NCBI GenBank assembly: GCA_002387725.1
Contig: DGKK01000032.1
Coordinates: 1 to 7,584 of the forward strand
Origin: Nitrospirae bacterium UBA4572
GTDB lineage: Bacteria > Nitrospirota > Leptospirillia > Leptospirillales > Leptospirillaceae
DNA length: 7,584 bases
Direction of reading: 5' to 3'
In this document: in pieces, positions 1 through 5,571 of the stretch
Layout of the letters: every line of letters begins with the position of its first letter
Position numbering within the stretch: position 1 is the stretch's first letter
Made by a program: the position numbers and the translations under genes
The notes under the pieces: generated by a model
What the model was told of the DNA's origin: nothing
Database searches by the model: none
Seen by the model: only the letters and a program-made list of their open reading frames with translations

Positions 1-31
1 TTTCTATCGCGGAATTCGGGTCTTTAGCCAT
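1..31 (-). CDS. 5' end of an unidentified gene (partial)
   Basis: Reading the minus strand from position 31 gives ATG followed by nine more open codons, MAKDPNSAIE, before the window ends. A perfect AGGAGG lies at 44-39 on the minus strand, seven bases before the ATG, which is close to ideal spacing and the main reason to call a gene. Ten residues are too few to identify a family, and no function is proposed. The gene points away from everything else in the window. It has its own long leader (about 320 bases to the next gene) with hairpins, so it is likely transcribed separately from the broken TPR gene upstream, although read-through from that gene is possible because both lie on the same strand. 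Confidence 0.6.
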   Translation of the reverse strand, partial: MAKDPNSAIE

Positions 32-38
32 AACAGAA

Positions 39-44
39 CCTCCT
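39..44 (-). promoter_or_regulatory. Ribosome binding site of the partial gene
   Basis: The minus strand reads AGGAGG here, a full Shine-Dalgarno core, seven bases before the ATG at 31. It fixes the start of the gene that leaves the window at position 1. Confidence 0.7.
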
Positions 45-60
45 GAAATAATTAAGTCAC

Positions 61-74
61 GGGAGGAGACTCCC
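61..74 (-). repeat. Small hairpin next to the leader stem
   Basis: GGGAG at 61-65 and CTCCC at 70-74 form a 5 bp stem with a 4-base loop. It lies two bases from the larger 77-108 hairpin and 16 bases from the AGGAGG site. The CTCC arm could also pair with the ribosome binding site, which would hide it. That alternative pairing is inferred from complementarity only. Confidence 0.35.
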
Positions 75-76
75 CC

Positions 77-108
77 ACATGCCGCCCGATCCGTACGGGC
101 GGCGATGT
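77..108 (-). repeat. GC-rich hairpin in the 5' leader
   Basis: GCCGCCCG at 81-88 and CGGGCGGC at 96-103 are perfect complements (8 bp) around a 7-base loop. ACAT at 77-80 and ATGT at 105-108 extend the stem by 4 bp across one bulged G at 104. On the minus strand it lies about 46 bases before the ATG at 31, so in RNA it would sit in the 5' untranslated leader. It has no T tract behind it, so it is not a standard intrinsic terminator. It could be an RNA-stability or regulatory structure, or a protein-binding site in DNA. Confidence 0.5.
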
Positions 109-287
109 CCTCTTCTATGCATCTCCCGTGCCAGGCCAGTTCTGCGGGTTCTTTCCTCCCTGTGCCGTTTTCTTCAAGAGACTGTGACAAAACAATTAAC
201 CGTTCTCATTCAAACAAACGTCCCCCTCCCGATGAACCGGAACCGGCCAAGGCGGCAGGAGAGACCGTGCGGAATCGTTTCTCCCGA

Positions 288-316
288 GAAACATTTTTCG
301 CGCCCCGAAATGTTTC
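288..316. repeat. Inverted repeat GAAACATTT/AAATGTTTC
   Basis: GAAACATTT at 288-296 is perfectly repeated in inverted form as AAATGTTTC at 308-316. An alternative fold pairs 288-294 with 310-316 and 297-300 with 306-309, leaving a 5-base loop. It stands 38 bases beyond the end of the broken TPR gene on the minus strand. The position fits a transcription end structure, but there is no clear T run on either side. The A/T-rich half-sites would also fit binding of a dimeric regulator. Confidence 0.4.
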
Positions 317-489
317 ATGATTCATCCGGGAAACCTCCCTCCGATTTTTCGTGTCACCGATTCACCCCTGAAACAGGCCCTCCTCTTCTTCCCCAACCGG
401 CCTCATCCTTTGCGATACCACACAGGGCGGCCCTCCTTTCCCGGTTGGCCTCTACGAAGAACCACCGGAGGACGGCGGGGAAGACGGGC

Positions 490-499
490 GAGAGAGAGA
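490..499. repeat. Short GA dinucleotide repeat (GA)5
   Basis: Five tandem GA units on the plus strand (TC on the coding minus strand) lie inside the TPR-like gene, exactly where coding bias changes phase. Loss of one unit, or gain of a single base, would produce the observed shift. Confidence 0.6.
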
Positions 500-1131
500 A
501 GCTCTAAAAGTCCCGGGAGTGTGCGGTCGAGCGCCTCCGCCTTGCGAAGGAGAGGAAGCGCCCGGAGGAGAAATCGCACCGGAGCGAAGGGGGAGCGGCT
601 CGGGATGCGCCCCGAGAGCTCCTCCGCCAACTCCCGCTCTCCGAGGCCATAGTGGCGAAAAGCCTCCCGGGCCTGCCGGCAAACCTCGACCAGGGGGTCC
701 CGGCACAGCCCCAGCCGGGCAAAAAGTGCATCGGGAAGAAGGAAGAGGGACCAGGCGATATTTTTTGCCGTTTCGGGGTCTTTCTCCGAAAAGAGCCCCG
801 TCCGGAGAACCCAGTCGACGAAGTCGCCCTCACCGGATTTGCTCGCCCTGACCCACTCGAACCAGGGACCTTCCATCAGGGGTTTTCCGCAGATCCGGCT
901 CCGGTTCTGCCAGACGACGAGAGCCTCCTCGACCATCCCCTTTCCTGCCAGCGCCTCGGCGTGGCCAGCATAGGAGCGGGCCAGCCCCTCCTTCCACTCC
1001 TCCCGGGGATCCCGCGATAACAGGGCTTGAACTCTTCGATGGCGTCCCGAAACCGGCCGTTCTCGAGGAACGCCCGGGCGCGTCTTTCGCGCTCTTCGGG
1101 AGATCCTCCCGCCTGCCTCCCGCTCTTCGCT

Positions 1132-1139
1132 CCCCCCCC
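1132..1139. repeat. C8/G8 homopolymer near a gene start
   Basis: Eight C bases on the plus strand are eight G bases on the coding strand of the TPR-like gene. They fall at codons 7-9 after the GTG at 1157 and encode the Gly-Gly-Gly of MSKHRHGGG. Such tracts are prone to length change by slippage. Confidence 0.7.
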
Positions 1140-1184
1140 GTGCCGATGTTTACTCACGCATTCTCCCCCCTCATGCCATGGACA

Positions 1185-1196
1185 CGGCCCGGGCCG
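1185..1196. repeat. 12 bp perfect palindrome in the divergent region
   Basis: CGGCCCGGGCCG reads identically on both strands. GAC at 1181-1183 and GTC at 1197-1199 continue the symmetry with one unpaired A at 1184. It sits in the shared upstream region of the divergent genes, 15 bases before the ribosome binding site of the TPR-like gene, so an operator role is possible. GC-rich palindromes also arise by chance in such DNA. Confidence 0.4.
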
Positions 1197-1249
1197 GTCA
1201 TTGATCCTGTCCCCGGCCATCCCCGCCGGGAAACAGTTCCTGATATCTA

Positions 1250-1278
1250 TTGGGAATCTCGGCATTTTTTCGTAGAAT
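1250..1278 (+). promoter_or_regulatory. Candidate sigma-70-type promoter for SNF2-A
   Basis: TTGGGA at 1250-1255 and TAGAAT at 1273-1278 are separated by exactly 17 bases, matching four of six -35 and five of six -10 consensus positions. The surrounding 1261-1310 stretch is AT-rich compared with the genes. Transcription would begin near 1285, giving a leader of about 70 bases before the GTG at 1356. On the opposite strand TAGATA (1249-1244) could be a -10 for the TPR-like gene and would abut this -35, but it lacks a good -35 of its own. Confidence 0.4.
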
Positions 1279-1344
1279 GATTTTTACAAAATAGCTCAGC
1301 AGAAAACAGTCCCGTTTTGAGATCGACCTTTTTGCCCCCCGCGC

Positions 1345-1350
1345 AAGGAG
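1345..1350 (+). promoter_or_regulatory. Ribosome binding site fixing the SNF2-A start
   Basis: AAGGAG stands five bases before GTG at 1356. It favours this start over the in-frame TTG at 1317, which has no comparable site upstream and would add 13 residues rich in Pro and Ala. Confidence 0.7.
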
Positions 1351-1355
1351 CGCCC

Positions 1356-4300
1356 GTGCCCCCCACCCCTCCCGACTTCGATGACCTCCTCACACCCCTC
1401 TCCGCGGAGGAGAAGAACATTCTGGCGCTCCTCGTTCTTCTCGACACCCGGAGCCTTCCCCCCTCCCTCATGAGGCAGATATCCCCGGAGAAGACTCCGG
1501 TCGCTCCCGCCCGGATCGCCCGGGTCCGGGAGACGCTCGAACGCCTGGACCCCTTCAAGGTCAAGAGCCCCTTCAAGTGGGAGAGCGCCCTTCTGGTCCG
1601 GCTCCTCACCCATCTTTTCGACACCGCTTCCCCGGACCTCCTGGCGGCCCTCGAGAGGGTTCTCGACTCCGGCCCCGCCCGCTACTGGTACTATAGCCCC
1701 GACCCGCCCGACACCCTCCCCCGGGACTACGCCCAGTTTCTCTTCGCCCTTTTCTCAAAGAACGCTCTGAACTTCAAGATGCGCCTCGAATCCTACGAAT
1801 CCACCCGGCACTTCCGTCACATCTTCCGAAACTTCCGGGACTTTTTCGTGGGGGCCCCCCTTCCCCGGGAGTGGATCGACAAGGCCCCCGAGAGCATCCA
1901 GACCCAGATTCTGATCCATTCGGTTCGAGCGATCCTTGAGACCTCCGCCCCCGTCTTCGAGGCCGAAGAGCGGCTGGCGAGACTTCGCGCCCTCCCCTCC
2001 TCGTCAAAACAGGCCGATCTGGCACGAAGGCTCTGTCTCCACGTCGACCTCCTCTCGGGAGATCGCGCGAAGATCCAGAGCTTTTTGTCAACGACACCTC
2101 CTCCTCCCCTGTCGCTCATCCAGGGCATCTCCGCCTGGGAGCGGTTCATGGCGGGCGATCTCCCCGGCGCGAAAGAAGAGTTCCGGACCATGGCCTCGAC
2201 CATCCGACGCCAGGAGACCAAAAAAAGACTCCCGCTTCCTGAGCCCTTCGGGATCTTCCAGTGTCTGACCCTCCTCATCCTTGCCCGCTCCGATCCCGCC
2301 GCCCGCAAGGACTTTCTCGTCCGGTCCCCCCTTGCAACATCCTTGAACTCGATCCATGGGCATGGCTACTCGGTCCTCGAAATGATGGAAAAGGCCGAGC
2401 ACAGCCCTCCCACCCTCTTAAGAGACCTTCTCTCCAGGCTGGTTAAAGAGAGTGACGCAGCCTCGCCTCTCTCCCAGGCGCTGCTCATGGTGGCGATGGC
2501 CACGCTGGACCCCGCCGCCCTCGCCGCTCGGGAGACCGTCCATCTGGCGATGGCCTCCCGCTACCGCTCGACGACCCCCCTGGTGAGCGCTCTCATCGTG
2601 GCCGCTCACGCCCGGGTGGCCGGTGCCTCCTCCGAGGTTCACACCATGGCCGCTCGGGACGAGGTCCTTGCGTCCTTCATCCGGCTCTTCACCTCCCTGT
2701 TCGACGCCAAGGAACCCTGGGAGCGCGTCCTCGGGGGAATCGAGTCTCTTCTCGGGAACGAGTCTCATTCAGAGAGCCCCCCGGAGTCGACCAAGAGGAT
2801 CGTCTGGACCTTTTCCAGAAAAACGATGGGGCTTGCCGCCTTCGAGGAGACCTTCAAAAAAGGTCAGTGGAAAAGAGGCAAGGAGATCCCCCTCAGATGG
2901 TTTTTGTTTAAGTCCGACAAAATGCCCCTCTCCGAGGCTGACAAGAAGGTCATCAAGACCTTTCATGCCTCCTCGTCCTACCAATCCTTAGGCGAGTGGG
3001 TCCCCGATCCGATCGCGACCCCGCTGGCCCTCTGCGGGCATCCCGCCCTTTACGACCACGACCACCCCGATCTTCGCATCGAGTTCGAGGAAGCCCTCCC
3101 GGAGCTTCTGATCGACGAGGCGCCCGGGGGATTCCGGATCGGTATGAGCCACCAGAGCCCCGAGCCCCGGGTGTATATCGAGGACCTCTCCCCCACCCGA
3201 TACCGGGTGGTGAACCTCACCGGCCCGGCCGCGAAGCTCTCGCAGCACATCCCTCCCGAAGGGCTTCTGGTTCCTGCCGAGGCCCGGGATCGCCTCCTGG
3301 CCCTTCTCTCCCGGCGAACCCCCTTCGTCGAGATCCGGGCGGAGATCAATGCCAGCGACCTTCCCGCGGCAGAGGGAGACCCCTCCCCCATCCTCCAGAT
3401 CTCCCCCCTCGAGGACGGGATCTCGGTGGTGGCGGGGGTCCGCCCCTTCGGATCCGACGGTCCTTTTTTCTCGGTGGGCCGGGGGGGACGCCTGGTGACC
3501 TGCCACGGGGGCTCTCCCGGAGGAGTCTCCCCCCGCCACGCCCGGCGCAACCACGAGGAGGAGATTTCCCGGCTTTCCGCCCTTCTCGACCACCTCCCCC
3601 TTCTCAAGGAGCAGGGGAGCGAGGAGGGGATCTGGACCCTCCCCGATCCCCTCTCGGCTCTCGAGTGCCTCGAGGCTCTCGCCGCCTGCCCTCTCCCCGT
3701 GACGGTCGAATGGCCGCAGGGAGAGACCCTGCGCACCTCCCCGCCCGTCTCGATGAAGAAGCTCAGGCTGACTCTCCGCACCTCCCGGGACTGGTTCGAG
3801 GTCTCCGGCAAGGTGGAGGTCGACGAATCCCTGGTTCTTGACATGAAGGATCTCCTTGACGCCCTTCCGAAGGCCAGGGGACGGTTCGTTCCGCTCTCCG
3901 ACGGACGATTTCTCTCGCTCACCCAGAAACTCAAAAACCGTCTGGAGAGGTTCGCGGCCATCTCGGAGGAGGGGGGCAAGATCTCGATTCCCGGAACGAT
4001 GGCGCTGGACGACATCTTTTCCGAGGCGGGAGATGTGTCGGGAGACGCCCGATGGAAGGCCTTCCGCAAGAAGGTCCGGGAGGCGGCATCCTATGAGCCG
4101 ATCCTTCCGTCGACCTTCACGGGCGATCTCCGGGACTATCAGAGGGAGGGATTTGCCTGGATGAGCCGGCTGGCCCGGTGGGGGGCCGGAGCCTGCCTGG
4201 CCGACGACATGGGGCTGGGGAAGACGGTCCAGACGATCGCCGTCATGCTCGACCTCTCCAAAGGCGGCCCCGTCCTGGTCGTCGCCCCCACCTCGGTCTG

Positions 4301-5501
4301 CCACAACTGGGAGACCGAAATCTCCCGATTCGCCCCGACGCTCAGGGTCCACGAGCTCCGGAGCGCCCTCGACCGAAAGGCGATGGTCGAGGCGCTTGGC
4401 CCGGGGGAGGTCCTCCTGACAAGCTACGGACTTCTCGCCAACGAAGAGGCTCTCCTCACGGAGAAAAAATGGACCATGGTCGTCTTCGACGAAGCCCAGG
4501 CCTTCAAAAACGCCGAGTCCAAGCGCGCCCAGGCGGCGCGAAAGATTGACGCCGAATTTCGCGTCGCTCTCACCGGCACCCCCGTGGAGAACGACCTCGA
4601 CGAGCTCTGGAGCCTCTTTTCCGTGATCAATCCCCGGCTTCTGGGCTCCCGGGAGAGGTTCTCGAGCCGCTTCGCCTCCCCCATCGAACGGGGGCGCGAT
4701 CCCCGGGTCATGGCCGCCCTTCGCTCCCTTGTCCGCCCCTTCATGCTCCGGAGGACCAAGACCGCCGTTCTTTCGGAGCTGCCGCCCCGCACAGAGATCA
4801 CCCTCGACATCGAGCTCTCGACGGAGGAGCGGGCCTTCTACGAGGCCCTCAGGCGCAAGGCCCTCGAGACGCTTGAAAAGCTCTCCGGACGAGAGAAGGG
4901 CTCCTCCCGGATCCACATCCTGGCCGAAATCACAAAGCTCAGACGTGCCCTGTGCCATCCCGCCCTGGTTGAGCCCCTCACCCTCCTTCCCGGGGCCAAG
5001 CTCGACGCCTTCCACCTCCTGGTGAACGAGCTCCTGTCGAACCGCCACAAGGCCCTGGTCTTCAGCCAGTTCACGGGGTTCCTCGATCGGGTGGCGAAAT
5101 CCCTCGATGCGAAAAAAATCCCTTACCAGTACCTTGACGGAAGCACCCCGCCCAAGGAGCGGGAGAAGCGGGTCGCGGCCTTCCAGGCCGGCCAGGGCGA
5201 TCTCTTCCTGATCAGTCTGCGGGCCGGAGGCACGGGGCTCAACCTCACCGCGGCCGACTACGTGATCCACCTCGACCCCTGGTGGAACCCGGCGGTGGAG
5301 GACCAGGCCTCCGACCGCGCCCACCGCATCGGCCAGCAGCGCCCCGTGACCATCTACCGTCTCATCGTCCGTGAGAGCCTCGAGGAGAAGATCCTCGAGC
5401 TCCACAAGAAAAAGCGCGACCTGGCCACCGATCTTCTCGAAGGAGGCGAGATCTCCGGCAAGCTCACCAACGAGGAGCTCATGGCCCTCCTCGGGGTCTG
5501 A
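1356..5501 (+). CDS. Large SNF2-family DNA-dependent ATPase (SNF2-A)
   Basis: Predicted 1381-residue cytoplasmic protein from GTG 1356. The motor fills the last third: LRDYQREG near 925, Walker A DDMGLGKT at 950-957, VVAPTSV just after 970, DEAQ box 1045-1048, TGTP 1073-1076, ALVFSQF 1233-1239, RAGGTGLNL about 1289-1297, and DQASDRAHRIGQ 1316-1327 with the arginine fingers. All motifs needed for ATP hydrolysis are present, so it should move along or remodel double-stranded DNA rather than unwind it, as known for SNF2 proteins. Residues 1 to about 510 are mainly helical and Leu/Ala/Arg-rich, with no domain I can name. Residues about 580-900 look beta-rich and carry VRPFG (695-699), DWFEVSG (812-818) and RFVPLSDGRF (843-852), which I recall as conserved in about 1400-residue bacterial SNF2 proteins. 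No signal peptide, membrane segment or nuclease motif is seen. It is transcribed divergently from the TPR-like gene and towards SNF2-B. Confidence 0.93.
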   Translation: MPPTPPDFDDLLTPLSAEEKNILALLVLLDTRSLPPSLMRQISPEKTPVAPARIARVRETLERLDPFKVKSPFKWESALLVRLLTHLFDTASPDLLAALERVLDSGPARYWYYSPDPPDTLPRDYAQFLFALFSKNALNFKMRLESYESTRHFRHIFRNFRDFFVGAPLPREWIDKAPESIQTQILIHSVRAILETSAPVFEAEERLARLRALPSSSKQADLARRLCLHVDLLSGDRAKIQSFLSTTPPPPLSLIQGISAWERFMAGDLPGAKEEFRTMASTIRRQETKKRLPLPEPFGIFQCLTLLILARSDPAARKDFLVRSPLATSLNSIHGHGYSVLEMMEKAEHSPPTLLRDLLSRLVKESDAASPLSQALLMVAMATLDPAALAARETVHLAMASRYRSTTPLVSALIVAAHARVAGASSEVHTMAARDEVLASFIRLFTSLFDAKEPWERVLGGIESLLGNESHSESPPESTKRIVWTFSRKTMGLAAFEETFKKGQWKRGKEIPLRWFLFKSDKMPLSEADKKVIKTFHASSSYQSLGEWVPDPIATPLALCGHPALYDHDHPDLRIEFEEALPELLIDEAPGGFRIGMSHQSPEPRVYIEDLSPTRYRVVNLTGPAAKLSQHIPPEGLLVPAEARDRLLALLSRRTPFVEIRAEINASDLPAAEGDPSPILQISPLEDGISVVAGVRPFGSDGPFFSVGRGGRLVTCHGGSPGGVSPRHARRNHEEEISRLSALLDHLPLLKEQGSEEGIWTLPDPLSALECLEALAACPLPVTVEWPQGETLRTSPPVSMKKLRLTLRTSRDWFEVSGKVEVDESLVLDMKDLLDALPKARGRFVPLSDGRFLSLTQKLKNRLERFAAISEEGGKISIPGTMALDDIFSEAGDVSGDARWKAFRKKVREAASYEPILPSTFTGDLRDYQREGFAWMSRLARWGAGACLADDMGLGKTVQTIAVMLDLSKGGPVLVVAPTSVCHNWETEISRFAPTLRVHELRSALDRKAMVEALGPGEVLLTSYGLLANEEALLTEKKWTMVVFDEAQAFKNAESKRAQAARKIDAEFRVALTGTPVENDLDELWSLFSVINPRLLGSRERFSSRFASPIERGRDPRVMAALRSLVRPFMLRRTKTAVLSELPPRTEITLDIELSTEERAFYEALRRKALETLEKLSGREKGSSRIHILAEITKLRRALCHPALVEPLTLLPGAKLDAFHLLVNELLSNRHKALVFSQFTGFLDRVAKSLDAKKIPYQYLDGSTPPKEREKRVAAFQAGQGDLFLISLRAGGTGLNLTAADYVIHLDPWWNPAVEDQASDRAHRIGQQRPVTIYRLIVRESLEEKILELHKKKRDLATDLLEGGEISGKLTNEELMALLGV

Positions 5502-5503
5502 GT

Positions 5504-5548
5504 CCCCCGATCCCTCGAGGAGCCGACGATGGCGAGGGGGCTGGGGGG
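5504..5548. terminator. Weak stem between convergent genes
   Basis: In the 70-base spacer, CCCTCG at 5512-5517 can pair with CGAGGG at 5533-5538, and CCCCC at 5504-5508 with the G run at 5543-5548, around an internal loop. A second option is TCGGGG (5491-5496) with CCCCGA (5505-5510) across the stop codon of SNF2-A. Neither is followed by a T run, so termination here is a guess from position between two converging genes. Confidence 0.2.
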
Positions 5549-5571
5549 TCGTTCCCCGCCCTCTCCCCGCG

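Larger units (their letters stand above)
32..353. other. Gene-free leader and spacer region
   Basis: No convincing gene lies here on either strand. Base composition is lower in GC than in the coding parts, especially at 180-220 and 290-320. In-frame readings of any length show none of the third-position GC bias seen in the real genes. The stretch holds three inverted repeats (61-74, 77-108, 288-316) and an AT-rich patch around 185-220. That patch would be the natural place for a minus-strand promoter of the gene starting at 31, but I could not pick a convincing pair of -35 and -10 hexamers. It probably serves as the 3' end of the broken TPR gene and as promoter plus 5' leader of the gene at 31. 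Confidence 0.5.
354..1157 (-). pseudogene. TPR-like helical-repeat protein, broken by frame breaks
   Basis: Start: GTG at 1157 with GGAG five bases upstream, giving MSKHRHGGGAKS. The frame runs to about 1026 and ends in AFLENGRFRDAIEEFK, a clear TPR-type helix pair. It then continues only one base out of phase as LLSRDPREEWKEG, then ARSYAGHAEALAGKGM and EEALVVWQNRS, a second helix pair. Supplying one base at 1026 restores an unbroken reading (FK-AL-LSRDP). Near 490-506 coding bias moves to yet another phase, where VFPAVLRWFFVEANRERR is readable until a TGA at 354-356. Restored, the protein is about 268 residues. TPR proteins are scaffolds that bind other proteins, and a role with the divergently encoded SNF2 ATPase is inferred. 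Third-position GC agrees with each phase. Two breaks in a gene beside an intact 4.1 kb gene suggest decay, though sequencing error is possible. If the gene is instead intact, the bare 403-936 frame would be a 177-residue protein. Confidence 0.7.

Noticed and set aside
79..507. A 142-codon plus-strand open frame
   Set aside because: It has no ribosome binding site, its composition is Pro/Arg/Ser-rich and low in complexity, and it overlaps the hairpin leader and the broken TPR gene.
1018..1032. Programmed ribosomal frameshift at 1026
   Set aside because: The bases TTCAAGCCCTG contain no X-XXY-YYZ slippery site, and no stem was seen just downstream. A simple one-base loss explains the data.
1150..1161. 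ATG at 1161 on the minus strand as start of the TPR-like gene
   Set aside because: It reads ATG CGT GAG TAA and stops at once. The overlapping GTG at 1157 is in the frame that carries the TPR-like sequence.
1317..1355. TTG at 1317 as the start of SNF2-A
   Set aside because: GTG at 1356 has AAGGAG five bases upstream, while TTG lacks such a site and would add a Pro-rich stretch of no recognisable nature.
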